Source of the DNA: Roseomonas sp.
GTDB lineage: Bacteria; Pseudomonadota; Alphaproteobacteria; Acetobacterales; Acetobacteraceae
Assembly (NCBI GenBank): GCA_020249285.1
Contig: JADCFX010000028.1
Coordinates: forward strand, 1-37,492
Reading direction: 5' to 3'
DNA length: 37,492 nt
Below the pieces are notes generated by a model that was not told the origin of the DNA, did no database searches, and was given only the letters and a program-made list of their open reading frames with translations. The stretch's first letter is position 1. Every line of letters begins with the position of its first letter. A program made the translations under genes and the position numbers. Shown piece by piece: positions 24,539 through 33,375 of this stretch.

Positions 24539-25494
24539 GCGCTCGCCATCACCCAATCGCGGAACAGCGCGAGGTCAATATTGCCACCGCAGAGCACAAC
24601 GCCCGCGCGCTTGCCACGCACTCCATAACGTTCTTGCAATAATGCCGCCAGCGGCGCGGCGCCAGCCCCTTCCGCCAGATTATGCGTATCCTGCCAATAA
24701 GCGCGCATGGCTGCAGCCACTTCGTCATCCGTCACGGTCACGATGCGCGCAGCACCCTTGCAGATGATCTCAAGCGCGCTTGCATCCGGCAGGCGGGTTG
24801 CCATGCCATCGGCGCGCGTATTGGCGGTTGGTGTTGTCACCACGCGCCCTGCGGCGAAGGAGAGCGCATAGGCCGGCGCTTCGGTGCTTTGCACGCCGAT
24901 GATTTCGGTCTTCAGGCCAAGCAGATCGCGCGCCAGAATGCAGCCGCAAATGCCTGAACCAAGACCGACTGGCACGTAAAGCGCAGCCAAAGGCGGTGCC
25001 GCGCGCAGGAATTCCAGCGCGTAAGTAGCCACCCCCAAAACCAGATCGCGCGCGAAGGATGGTGCAAACAGCAAGCCTTCCGTCTGCGCGAGCCGCGCGG
25101 CTTCTTCGCGCGCCTCATCAAAATCCGCGCCATGTTCAATTAGCCGCGCACCCTGCGCGCGCATGGCGTTGTTCTTTTCAACGCTATTGCCGCGGGGCAC
25201 CAGGATAGTGACCGGAATACCATAGCGCGCGCCGGCATAAGCCAGCGACTGGCCGTGATTGCCGCGCGTAGCACTCACCACGCCCGCCACATTGGGGTTT
25301 TCGCGCTTCAGCCTTTCCATGAACACCACGCCGCCGCGCACCTTGAAGGCGCCGGTCGGCGTGTGGTTTTCATGCTTTACCCAAACCTCCGCCCCCGCGC
25401 GTTGCGCGAGCAGTGGCCAGGCATATTGCGGCGTGGGCGGAAAGGCAGTGTGGACCAGCCGCGCTGCCGCTTCCAATTCATCCAGCGTGAACAC
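24535..25494 (-). CDS. PLP-dependent threonine/serine dehydratase-like enzyme
   Basis: 319 residues, fold-type II PLP enzyme. Seen: HENHTPTGAFKVRGG with the Schiff-base Lys51, SATRGNHGQSLAYAG near 88 (cofactor and substrate loop), the phosphate-binding VGLGSGICG near 177-185 and VVLCGGNIDL near the end. No regulatory ACT domain. Relatives include catabolic threonine ammonia-lyase, serine racemase and the EutB-type enzyme of hydroxyectoine breakdown; I cannot choose. It starts at a GTG (25494) 6 bp after the nrdB stop, so it is probably co-transcribed with nrdB. The stop lies within a hairpin repeat array. Confidence 0.88.
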   Translation of the reverse strand: MFTLDELEAAARLVHTAFPPTPQYAWPLLAQRAGAEVWVKHENHTPTGAFKVRGGVVFMERLKRENPNVAGVVSATRGNHGQSLAYAGARYGIPVTILVPRGNSVEKNNAMRAQGARLIEHGADFDEAREEAARLAQTEGLLFAPSFARDLVLGVATYALEFLRAAPPLAALYVPVGLGSGICGCILARDLLGLKTEIIGVQSTEAPAYALSFAAGRVVTTPTANTRADGMATRLPDASALEIICKGAARIVTVTDDEVAAAMRAYWQDTHNLAEGAGAAPLAALLQERYGVRGKRAGVVLCGGNIDLALFRDWVMASA

Positions 25495-25500
25495 GCAGCG

Positions 25501-26568
25501 TCAATGCCGAGCGAGTTCAATCTTGCCTTCCGGTTGCGCGGAAGAAAAGGCGCTATCAACAAAAGCCTCTTCCCACGAACCGGCGGTACTGGCCTTCGAA
25601 TACTCGGTGGAACGGTTTTCGAAGAAATTCGCGTGCTCCACCGCATTCAGCATTTCATCCAGCCAAGGCAGCGGATTCTTTTCAATGTTATAGAGCGGTT
25701 CAAGCCCAAGCTGCTGCAAACGGCGATCCGCAATGAAGCGGATATATTGCTTGGTGAGCGAAGCATCCATGCCCTGCACACCGCCCAATTCAAAGGCCAG
25801 ATCAATGAAGGCGTCTTCATGATCCACAATGGTGGCGCAAACCAGGTAAAGATCGCGGCGGAATTCCTCGGTCCAGATTTCCGGATTTTCCTGCACAAAG
25901 GTGCGGAACAGCCGGATCAGCGAAAGGCAGTGCAGCGTTTCGTCGCGCACCGACCAGCTCACGATCTGGCCCATGCCCTTCATCTTGTTGAAGCGCGGGA
26001 AATTCATGAGAATCGCGAAGGAAGCAAAAAGCTGCAACCCTTCGGTGAAAGCGCCAAAGGCGGCCAGCGTCTTCGCGATTTCAGTCTTGTTCGCGACACT
26101 GAAGCTCTGCATGTAATCGTACTTGTCCTTCATCTCCTTGTATTTGAGGAAGGCCGTGTATTCGATTTCGGGCATGCCGATGGTGTCGAGCAAATGACTA
26201 TAGGCGGCGATATGCACCGTTTCGATGTTGGAGAAGGCCGACATCATCATCAGCACTTCCGTCGGCTTAAACACCTGCGAATAATGCTTCATGTAGCAAT
26301 TATTTACTTCGACATCCGCCTGGGTGAAGAAGCGGAAGATCTGCGTCAGCAGATTGCGCTCAGACGGCGTCAGGTTCTTCTGCCAATCCTTCACATCATC
26401 GGCCAGCGGCACTTCTTCCGGCAGCCAATGGATGCGCTGCTGCTGCAACCAGGCTTCATAGGCCCAAGGGTAGCGGAAGGGTTTGTAGACGGGATTCGAG
26501 GTCAAAAGATCGAATTTCACCGGCAATTCATCCCGCATCATGCCATCGGCCATTGTCTCGAATCCCAT
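25501..26568 (-). CDS. nrdB: class I ribonucleoside-diphosphate reductase, beta subunit
   Basis: 355 residues; generates the radical used by NrdA to make deoxyribonucleotides. Seen: ferritin-like helices with the di-metal ligands in FFTQADVEVNN, IETVHIAAYSHL (Glu, His and the radical Tyr four residues after the His) and VRDETLHCLS (Glu, His), and a C-terminal region around TEYSKASTAGSWEEAF needed to dock on NrdA, here with about 15 extra residues. Start uncertain among ATGs at 26568, 26553 and 26541. Two NrdR-like boxes precede it, so it has its own promoter although nrdA lies upstream beyond a Bug gene. Confidence 0.96.
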   Translation of the reverse strand: MGFETMADGMMRDELPVKFDLLTSNPVYKPFRYPWAYEAWLQQQRIHWLPEEVPLADDVKDWQKNLTPSERNLLTQIFRFFTQADVEVNNCYMKHYSQVFKPTEVLMMMSAFSNIETVHIAAYSHLLDTIGMPEIEYTAFLKYKEMKDKYDYMQSFSVANKTEIAKTLAAFGAFTEGLQLFASFAILMNFPRFNKMKGMGQIVSWSVRDETLHCLSLIRLFRTFVQENPEIWTEEFRRDLYLVCATIVDHEDAFIDLAFELGGVQGMDASLTKQYIRFIADRRLQQLGLEPLYNIEKNPLPWLDEMLNAVEHANFFENRSTEYSKASTAGSWEEAFVDSAFSSAQPEGKIELARH

Positions 26569-26592
26569 TGTTTGAGCTGAGCGACGCTTCTA

Positions 26593-26637
26593 CCACAATT
26601 GGTGGGTCAGGCAATCGCCCAACGCAAGATATTGTGG
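26593..26637. promoter_or_regulatory. tandem NrdR-like boxes upstream of nrdB
   Basis: CCACAATTGGTGG (26593-26605) and CAAGATATTGTGG (26625-26637; reverse complement CCACAATATCTTG) have centres exactly 32 bp apart, three helical turns, the hallmark of paired NrdR sites. They lie 25 bp from the nrdB start. Confidence 0.8.
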
Positions 26638-26642
26638 CGGGA

Positions 26643-27611
26643 CTATTCCACGCGGATATTCGCCTCCCGCGCGACCACGATGTTTTCCGCCAATTCACGG
26701 GCAATACGGGCTGCGAAAACCTCAGGCCCCTCACCCAGAATAACGCCGCCCTGATCGAGCAGTCTTTGGCGGATAGTGGCGTCGCGCAGCAAGCCCTGCA
26801 CATCGCGCGCGATACGGTCCACGATCTCGCGCGAAATGCCGCGGGGCGCGATGAAGCCATACCAGGGGCTGGTATCGGGGATGCCCATGCCGAGTTCATC
26901 GAGCGTTGGCACATCAGGCAGCACCGGCACGCGCTGCGGCCCGCCAATCGCCAGCGGGCGAAGCTTGCCATCACGCGCAAGAGCAATGGCACCAGACAAG
27001 GTGCTGAAGGTCGCGGGTACGCGCCCACCGATCACATCCTGCAGCGCCGGCACCGCGCCGCGATAAGCGACATGGGTAAGGTCCAGGTTCATTTTCCTGC
27101 GGAACATCTCCAACGCGAAATGCCCTGAAGACCCATTGCCGGACGAAGCAAAGGCCATCCCCGGATCACGCCGCGCCGCCGCCACCAAATCCTGCGCTGT
27201 GCGGAAGGGTTGCCCCGCGCCGGTGAACAACACTGTGGGTGAGGCATAGATGTTCACGATCGGCGTAAAGTCATTGATCGTGTCATAGGGCAGGCGCGCA
27301 TAGACTGCGGCATTGCTGGCATGAGTGCTGGCGGCGAGGAAAATCGTATAGCCATCAGGCGCGGATCGCGCGACCATTTCAGAAGCAATCACCTGGCTGG
27401 CGCCGGGGCGATTCTCAATGACAACGGGCTGTCCCCATAATTTTTGCAGCGGGTCCTGCAAGACCCGGCCCGGAAAATCTGTGGGCCCGCCGGCGGGGTA
27501 GCCGATGATCATCCGTATCGGACGATCTGGCCAATTGCTGGCTTGTGCTTTGGCTTTGGTGATGATGGTGCTGGCCATCCCAGTGGCCAGCAGGCTGCGA
27601 CGCGTGAACAT
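26643..27611 (-). CDS. Bug/TctC-family periplasmic solute-binding protein (4 of 5), between nrdA and nrdB
   Basis: 322 residues. Signal peptide MFTRRSLLATGMASTIIT with an Arg pair (cut after about AQA, residue 24). Bug hallmarks are GYPAGGPTDFPGR (the usual xxAR is PGR here), IENRPGASQVIA, SAPDGYTI, SSGNGSSGHFALE and HVAYRGAVPA. Good AGGGAGAAAG ribosome site. It is odd in splitting the two ribonucleotide reductase genes; a hairpin separates it from nrdA and the NrdR boxes separate it from nrdB, so it may be transcribed on its own or by read-through. Ligand unknown. Confidence 0.92.
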   Translation of the reverse strand: MFTRRSLLATGMASTIITKAKAQASNWPDRPIRMIIGYPAGGPTDFPGRVLQDPLQKLWGQPVVIENRPGASQVIASEMVARSAPDGYTIFLAASTHASNAAVYARLPYDTINDFTPIVNIYASPTVLFTGAGQPFRTAQDLVAAARRDPGMAFASSGNGSSGHFALEMFRRKMNLDLTHVAYRGAVPALQDVIGGRVPATFSTLSGAIALARDGKLRPLAIGGPQRVPVLPDVPTLDELGMGIPDTSPWYGFIAPRGISREIVDRIARDVQGLLRDATIRQRLLDQGGVILGEGPEVFAARIARELAENIVVAREANIRVE

Positions 27612-27644
27612 TCCAGACTTTCTCCCTTGCCCTTTTCAGGCTTA

Positions 27645-27666
27645 CCGCCCCCGAGGCCGGGGGCGG
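27645..27666. terminator. strong hairpin after nrdA
   Basis: Perfect 9-bp stem CCGCCCCCG / CGGGGGCGG with AGGC loop, 24 bp past the nrdA stop and 34 bp before the Bug start. No T tract follows on the minus strand, so it may act by another mode or only stabilise the mRNA end. Confidence 0.65.
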
Positions 27667-27689
27667 GTTGGGATAAGTCTAACGCAGCT

Positions 27690-29549
27690 TTACTGGCAGG
27701 CCAAACATTCTTCGTAATTATTGGTGGCGGCCGGCACCGCGGCCACCAGCGGCAATTGCGCCTGATCATTGGCGGGTGCCGCGACGCCCAAGGCTGCTTG
27801 CGGCGCCACCTTCTCGCTGATGGCATCCGCGCGCTGAATGGAAAGGCTGCGGCAGTAATAAAGCGACTTCACGCCCTTCTTCCATGCCGTCATGTGGATC
27901 TGGTGCAGATCCCGCTTATGCACATTGGCCGGCAGGAAGATGTTCACCGATTGGGATTGGCAAATATAAGGTGTGCGATCGGCGGCATGTTCCACCACCC
28001 AGCGCTGATCCAATTCAAAGGCGGTCTTGAAAGTGGCCTTTTCCTGTTCAGTCAGGAAATCCAAATGCTGCACACTGCCCTTATTCACCGTGACAGTGGT
28101 CCAGGTATCGTCATCATCGCGGCCATGCTTGGCCAGCACCTTCTTCAGATACGGGTTGCGCACAATGAAGGACCCGGACAGCGTCTTGTGGTTATAGACA
28201 TTAGCTGCGATGGGTTCGATCCCCGGGCTCGCGCCACCGCAAATGATGCTGATGGAAGCGGTCGGCGCAATGGCCATCTTGTTAGAGAACCGCTCCATGA
28301 AGCCGTATTCTGCGGCATCCGGGCAGGGGCCGCGTTCTTCGGCCAGCAGCCGGGAAGCGGTATCAGCCTGGGCGCGGATATGCTTGAACATCCGCATATT
28401 CCAGACCTTCGCCACCACGCTTTCAAAAGGCACATTCAGCGCTTGCAGGAAGGAATGGTAGCCCATCACCCCAAGCCCGACCGAGCGTTCCCGCATGGCG
28501 CTATAGCGTGCGCGTGCCATGGTATCGGGTGCCGTATCAATGAAGGATTGCAGCACATTATCCAGGAAGCGCATCACATCGGGGATGAATTGCGCCTCAT
28601 CCTTCCACTCAAACCAGGTTTCCAGATTGAGCGAGGATAGGCAGCACACCGCGGTGCGCTGTTCCCCATGCTGATCAATCCCGGTCGGCAGGGTGATTTC
28701 TGAACAGAGGTTGGAGGTCTTCACCTCAAGCCCTGCCAGTTTCTGATGCTCCGGCCGCGCATTATTCACGTGGTCGGAATAGATGATGTAGGGCTCACCG
28801 GTTTCGATGCGCGCGGTCAGGATGCGAATCCAAAGGCTCCGTGCGGAGACCTTCTTCATCAGCGCGCCATCCTTGGGCGACACCAGCGCCCATTCCTCAT
28901 CCGCTTCCACAGCGCGCATGAAGGCATCTGGGATCAGCACGCCTTGATGGAGATTGAGCGCCTTGCGATTCGGATCACCGCCGGTTGGGCGACGCATTTC
29001 CAGAAATTCTTCGATTTCCGGGTGATTCACTGGCAGGTAGCAAGCCGCCGACCCACGGCGGAGCGAGCCCTGGGAAATCGCCAGCGTCAGGCTATCCATC
29101 ACGCGAATGAAGGGAATGACGCCCGAGGTCTTGCCGTTGCGGCCGACTTTTTCGCCAATGCCGCGCAGATTCCCCCAATAGGACCCGATGCCACCGCCCT
29201 TGGCCGCGAGCCACACATTCTCATTCCAAAGCCCGACAATGCCATCAAGGCTGTCAGAGGCTTCGTTCAGGAAGCAGGAAATCGGCAAGCCGCGTGTGGT
29301 GCCACCATTGGACAGCACGGGTGTCGCCGGCATGAACCAAAGCCGCGAGATATAGTCATAAATTCTCTGCGCATGCGCCGCATCATCGCCATAAGCGGAT
29401 GCGACTCGTGCGAACAAATCCTGATAGGATTCGCCCGGCAGCAAATAACGATCATCTAATGTTGCCTTGCCGAAATCGGTCAGCAGCGCATCGCGCGACC
29501 GATCAATGCGTACCTGGCCATGGCCTTCAAGTTGAACTGCGTCGAACAC
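27690..29549 (-). CDS. nrdA: class I ribonucleoside-diphosphate reductase, alpha subunit
   Basis: About 619 residues; reduces ribonucleotides with the radical supplied by NrdB. Seen: LPISCFLNE with the active-site Cys near 95, the SNLCSEITLP motif near 280 (Asn, Cys, Glu), GIEPIAANVYNH, SLYYCRS near 570 (radical-transfer Tyr pair and Cys) and the C-terminal redox pair EECLACQ. I prefer the GTG at 29549 (AGGGGG about 8 nt upstream); a TTG at 29592-29594 would add 15 residues. It starts directly with the RDALLTDFGKATLDD region, leaving no room for an ATP-cone, so dATP feedback through that domain is absent. Tandem NrdR-like boxes lie 58-102 bp upstream. Confidence 0.95.
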   Translation of the reverse strand: MFDAVQLEGHGQVRIDRSRDALLTDFGKATLDDRYLLPGESYQDLFARVASAYGDDAAHAQRIYDYISRLWFMPATPVLSNGGTTRGLPISCFLNEASDSLDGIVGLWNENVWLAAKGGGIGSYWGNLRGIGEKVGRNGKTSGVIPFIRVMDSLTLAISQGSLRRGSAACYLPVNHPEIEEFLEMRRPTGGDPNRKALNLHQGVLIPDAFMRAVEADEEWALVSPKDGALMKKVSARSLWIRILTARIETGEPYIIYSDHVNNARPEHQKLAGLEVKTSNLCSEITLPTGIDQHGEQRTAVCCLSSLNLETWFEWKDEAQFIPDVMRFLDNVLQSFIDTAPDTMARARYSAMRERSVGLGVMGYHSFLQALNVPFESVVAKVWNMRMFKHIRAQADTASRLLAEERGPCPDAAEYGFMERFSNKMAIAPTASISIICGGASPGIEPIAANVYNHKTLSGSFIVRNPYLKKVLAKHGRDDDDTWTTVTVNKGSVQHLDFLTEQEKATFKTAFELDQRWVVEHAADRTPYICQSQSVNIFLPANVHKRDLHQIHMTAWKKGVKSLYYCRSLSIQRADAISEKVAPQAALGVAAPANDQAQLPLVAAVPAATNNYEECLACQ

Positions 29550-29604
29550 GGATAACCCCCTAAGAACTTCCCCCGAGGACGGATCATGCCCCAAGTTACG
29601 GTCT

Positions 29605-29651
29605 GACTACAAGATGTAGTCTTGCCACAGTCGCCATGCCACTAGATGCGG
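29605..29651. promoter_or_regulatory. tandem NrdR-like boxes upstream of nrdA
   Basis: Box 1 is the palindrome GACTACA-AGA-TGTAGTC (29605-29621, centre 29613). Box 2 is the degenerate CCACTAGATGCGG (29639-29651, centre 29645). Centre spacing is exactly 32 bp, as at nrdB. The region lies between nrdA and the divergent Bug gene. Confidence 0.82.
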
Positions 29652-29814
29652 TGCATGATTCTGGGCTTGCAAAAGCCGAGGCAATTGGGGCAGCGCGGGT
29701 TTGTTCCCGTTTCGCCCCCATGCCCTTCCCTTCTGGCCAGCACTGGCTCACAATCGGGATAAAGCCGAAGAAATAGCGCAAAAACAGTATCTTGTTTGAG
29801 GAAGGACCCTCCCC

Positions 29815-30801
29815 TTGGCCAAGTTATCGCGCCGCAGCCTGATCGCCGCCCCGCTTGCCCTGAGCCCGCTGGCCTGCCCCGCCTATGCCCAGGCACCCTG
29901 GCCCACACGGCCCATCCGCATCGTGATCCCCTTCGGCACCGGGGGCGGGACGGATATCACCACACGGCTTTTGGCCCCGAAAATGGCGGAAATCCTCGGT
30001 CAGCCCGTGGTGCTGGAAAACCGCCCCGGCGCGGGCGGCGTGGTCGGCACGGATTATGTTGCGAAACAGCCGCCGAATGGCGAGGTTTTTGTGCTTTCCA
30101 CCCTCTCGCCTATCGCACTCGCCCGCGGCCTGCCTGCCCCGGTGCCCTTTGATGCACGGACCGATCTGGTGGCGGTGGCGCCGACCGTCTTTGTGCCTAT
30201 CGCGCTTGCCGTCACCACGCGCAATTTCGCGCCCACCACGGCGGCGGAATTCATCGCTGCCCTGAAGGCTGCGCCTGGGCGCTATCAATATGGCTCCTCC
30301 GGCATTGGCACTTCGGGGCATATCGCCTCGGCCAGTTTCCTGGTGCGCACGGGGACCGATGCCGTTCACGTGCCCTATCGCGGCGGCGGGCAGGTTTTTA
30401 CCGCGCTCACCGCGGGCGAAATTCAGTTCTGCTCCGATATCCCCTCCATCCTGAAGGGGTTTCAGGATGGCGGCACGGCGCGGGTGCTGTTTGTCGCGAC
30501 CGATCAGCGGTCTTCCCTGCTGCCCAATGTGCCGACGGCGGCGGAGGCGGGCATCGCCGGCTATAAATCCCATTCCTGGTATGGTTTCTTCGCCCCGCGC
30601 GGCACGCCGGCGGCGATTGTGAACCGCATGGCGGCGGCGACCGAACAGGCGCTGTCCGATTCGACGATCAATCAACGCTTTGAGGAAATGGGCACCCCCG
30701 CCATGCGCGGCTACACGCCTGAGCGATTCGCGGCCTATGTGCGGGACGAGATCGCCTTCTGGGAACCCGAAGTGCGCGGCCTTGGCATCAAGGCGGAATA
30801 G
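29815..30801 (+). CDS. Bug/TctC-family periplasmic solute-binding protein (5 of 5)
   Basis: 328 residues with a TTG start (29815), supported by GAGGAAGG about 9 nt upstream and the lack of a nearby ATG. The N-terminus LSRRSLIAAPLALSPLA has a Tat-like Arg pair; cleavage near AQA at residue 27. Bug hallmarks are PFGTGGGTDITTR, LENRPGAGGVVG, the GSSGIGTSGHIAS segment and HVPYRGGGQV. Compared with the family, the D-G-Y motif reads PPNGEVF. It is divergent from nrdA and convergent with the methyltransferase gene, with only 2 bp between stop codons. Ligand unknown. Confidence 0.92.
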   Translation: MAKLSRRSLIAAPLALSPLACPAYAQAPWPTRPIRIVIPFGTGGGTDITTRLLAPKMAEILGQPVVLENRPGAGGVVGTDYVAKQPPNGEVFVLSTLSPIALARGLPAPVPFDARTDLVAVAPTVFVPIALAVTTRNFAPTTAAEFIAALKAAPGRYQYGSSGIGTSGHIASASFLVRTGTDAVHVPYRGGGQVFTALTAGEIQFCSDIPSILKGFQDGGTARVLFVATDQRSSLLPNVPTAAEAGIAGYKSHSWYGFFAPRGTPAAIVNRMAAATEQALSDSTINQRFEEMGTPAMRGYTPERFAAYVRDEIAFWEPEVRGLGIKAE

Positions 30802-30803
30802 AA

Positions 30804-32075
30804 TCAGCGCTTCACTTTATTCGGTCGGCTGAGCGCGACAACTGCCTCAAGCTGGCCGGACCAAAGGAACTGATCAATCGGCGTCGCCGCATCCACCCGC
30901 CATCCTTGATCAGCGAAAAAGCGCAAATCACGGGCCAGCGCTTGCGGGTTGCAGGAAACATAAATCACCGCCGGCACGGCGGAGCGCGCGAGCAAGCCCG
31001 CCTGTTCCTCGGCCCCGGCAAAGGGCGGGTCCAGCACCACCGCAGCGAAAGGCGCCAATTCCGCCACCGTCAGCGGCTGGCGCACCAGGTCCCGCCGCGT
31101 TGCCGCCAAAGGCAACCCGGCCTTAGCGGCGGCATTGGCCAGGGCAGCCACCGCTGCGCCATCCGATTCGAAAGCCGTCACCCTGCCCCGCCGCGCCAAG
31201 GCCAGGCTGAGTGTGCCAAAGCCCGCATGCAGATCAGCAATGCGCCCGCGCCCGGCCAGCTTGGCGGGCAGCGCCGCCAGCATGGCGGCGATGATGGCCT
31301 GCTCACCTTCGGGACTCGCTTGCAGGAAGGCGCCGGGGGCGGGTGTCACCGCCACACCGCTTAGCGTGATGGCCACAGGCCCAAGCTGGGCGGCGATTTC
31401 CGGCACGCCATTGCCCCGCGCCCAAGCGATGCGCGGCAGGCCGTGCGCTGCGGCAAAGGCGGCGAGCAGCGCCCGGCCCGCCGCATCCAGCGTGCCATCG
31501 GTGCGCAGCAGCAGGTCAGGCCCGGTATCGAGTAGGTTCAGCACCGCCGAACCATCGCGCTTCAGCGCCGGCAGGCGCGGCAGCAGATCGCGCAGCGGCT
31601 TCAGCACCGCAACCAGGCGCGGATGCAGCACCGGGCAGGCGGCGATATCCAGAATGTCCGCACTGCCCGTTGCATGAAAGCCAAGCCTGAGCCCATCCGT
31701 CCCGCGCCGTATGGCGAAATCAGCCCGCCGGCGCACACCGGGCGGCGTGGTGATGGTCTCAACAACCGGGGCTTCGGCAAAACCGCCGCGCGCCAAAGCC
31801 ACACGCAGCCGCTCTCGCTTCCAGGCGGCTTGCGGCGCAGACGCCCAATGCTGGACCGCGCAGCCCCCGCAGCCTTCCAGAAAATGCGCGCAAGCAGGCG
31901 CGATGCGATCAAGACTTGGGCTGAGGATTTCATGGATTGTGGCCAGCGCACCATCGCCGCGCTTGCCATTGATTTCGACATGCAGCCTTTCGCCGGGAAG
32001 CCCCTGCGGCACATAAATCGGGCCGGGGGCGATACCATCGCCACCCGCGCCCATACGCTCAATCAGGACTTCCAT
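30804..32075 (-). CDS. RlmD/RumA-type rRNA (uracil-5-)-methyltransferase
   Basis: 423 residues of the COG2265 TrmA/RumA group, which methylates C5 of uridine in rRNA or tRNA. Seen: a short TRAM-like N-terminus, the 4Fe-4S cysteines C62, C69 and C72 (CAHFLEGCGGC) with C147 (AACPVLHP), FLQASPEGEQ near 250, the SAM loop IADLHAGFGTLSLALA near 278, VVLDPPFAGAE near 345 and VIYVSCNPQALARD near 370 with the nucleophilic Cys. The target nucleotide cannot be assigned. Together the cysteines place it with RlmD/RlmCD rather than TrmA. Convergent with Bug 5; 18 bp after the acyl-CoA dehydrogenase stop on the same strand. Confidence 0.92.
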   Translation of the reverse strand: MEVLIERMGAGGDGIAPGPIYVPQGLPGERLHVEINGKRGDGALATIHEILSPSLDRIAPACAHFLEGCGGCAVQHWASAPQAAWKRERLRVALARGGFAEAPVVETITTPPGVRRRADFAIRRGTDGLRLGFHATGSADILDIAACPVLHPRLVAVLKPLRDLLPRLPALKRDGSAVLNLLDTGPDLLLRTDGTLDAAGRALLAAFAAAHGLPRIAWARGNGVPEIAAQLGPVAITLSGVAVTPAPGAFLQASPEGEQAIIAAMLAALPAKLAGRGRIADLHAGFGTLSLALARRGRVTAFESDGAAVAALANAAAKAGLPLAATRRDLVRQPLTVAELAPFAAVVLDPPFAGAEEQAGLLARSAVPAVIYVSCNPQALARDLRFFADQGWRVDAATPIDQFLWSGQLEAVVALSRPNKVKR

Positions 32076-32093
32076 GGCTGGAACTTCGGCTGA

Positions 32094-33296
32094 TCAGCCG
32101 AAGGCGTTCAACCCGGTCTGCGCACGGCCCAGGATCAGCGCATGCACATCATGCGTGCCTTCGTAAGTATTGACCGTCTCAAGGTTCATCACGTGACGGA
32201 TCACGTGATATTCATCCACAATGCCATTGCCGCCATGCATGTCGCGCGCAACGCGGGCAATGTCCAAAGCCTTGCCGCAATTATTGCGCTTGACCAGGCT
32301 GATCATCTCGGGCGCGGCCTTGTGTTCATCAAACAGGCGGCCAACGCGCAGCACCGCATGCAGGCCAAGCGTGATTTCGGTTTGCATATCGGCCAGCTTC
32401 TTCTGGACCAACTGAGTCGCCGCCAGCGGTTTGCCGAACATGATGCGGTTCAGCGTGTAATCCCGCGCCGCATGCCAGCAGAATTCCGCAGCCCCCATGG
32501 CGCCCCAGGCAATGCCATAGCGCGCGCGATTGAGGCAGGAGAAGGGGCCGGCCAGAGATCGCACACCCGGCAGGCGGTTTTCTTCCGGCACGAAAACCTC
32601 ATCCATCATAATCATGCCGGTGACGGAAGCGCGCAGGCTGAACTTGCCTTCGATTTTCGGCGTGGTGAGGCCCTTCATGCCGCGATCAAGCAAAAAGCCG
32701 CGCAGAATGCCTTCATCATCCTTGGCCCAAACGAGGCAGACATCGGCAATGGGTGAATTGGAAATCCAGGTTTTGGAGCCTGACAACTTCCAGCCGCCAT
32801 CCACCTTGGTCGCGCGCGTGCGCATGGAAGAAGGATCAGACCCCGCATCTGGCTCCGTCAGGCCAAAGCAGCCCACCCATTCCCCGGTGCGGAGCTTCGG
32901 CAGATATTTTTGCTTCTGTTCTTCGGACCCATAGGCATGGATCGGAAACATCACGAGCGATGATTGCACGCTAAACGCGCTGCGATAGCCGGAATCGACA
33001 CGCTCCACTTCGCGCGCCATCAGGCCATAGGCAACATAGGAAACGCCGGCGCAGCCATAGCCATCCAGCGTGGCACCCAGAAAACCCATTTCGCCGAATT
33101 CATTCATGATTTCGCGGTCGAAACGCTCATGCCGATTGGCTTCCAGCACCCGCGGCATCAGGCGTTCCTGGCAGAATTGCCGAGCGCTATCGCGGATCAT
33201 ACGCTCTTCTTCCGTCAGCACTTCTTCAAGCAGCAACGGGTCTTCCCAGGTGAAGGGCGCGATGGAGGTCTTCTTGGGCGGGCTCACGACATTCAT
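32094..33296 (-). CDS. gcdH: glutaryl-CoA dehydrogenase
   Basis: 400 residues, FAD acyl-CoA dehydrogenase that oxidises and decarboxylates glutaryl-CoA to crotonyl-CoA in lysine, tryptophan and aromatic breakdown. Seen: the N-terminal [18 protein letters not shown] typical of [23 protein letters not shown] near 142-160 (flavin/substrate binding), [14 protein letters not shown] near 173, [16 protein letters not shown] near 258 and the C-terminal [17 protein letters not shown] with the catalytic-base Glu. Electrons go to ETF and then to the ETF-QO coded at 9379-11007. It precedes the methyltransferase gene in the same orientation. Confidence 0.94.
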   Translation of the reverse strand: MNVVSPPKKTSIAPFTWEDPLLLEEVLTEEERMIRDSARQFCQERLMPRVLEANRHERFDREIMNEFGEMGFLGATLDGYGCAGVSYVAYGLMAREVERVDSGYRSAFSVQSSLVMFPIHAYGSEEQKQKYLPKLRTGEWVGCFGLTEPDAGSDPSSMRTRATKVDGGWKLSGSKTWISNSPIADVCLVWAKDDEGILRGFLLDRGMKGLTTPKIEGKFSLRASVTGMIMMDEVFVPEENRLPGVRSLAGPFSCLNRARYGIAWGAMGAAEFCWHAARDYTLNRIMFGKPLAATQLVQKKLADMQTEITLGLHAVLRVGRLFDEHKAAPEMISLVKRNNCGKALDIARVARDMHGGNGIVDEYHVIRHVMNLETVNTYEGTHDVHALILGRAQTGLNAFG

Positions 33297-33375
33297 GCTT
33301 CTATCCTCAACTCAGGCTTCGTCTTGGGCGACAAAATGAACTTCAGCTTGGCACCCGGCAAGCCGGGTACGCGCG

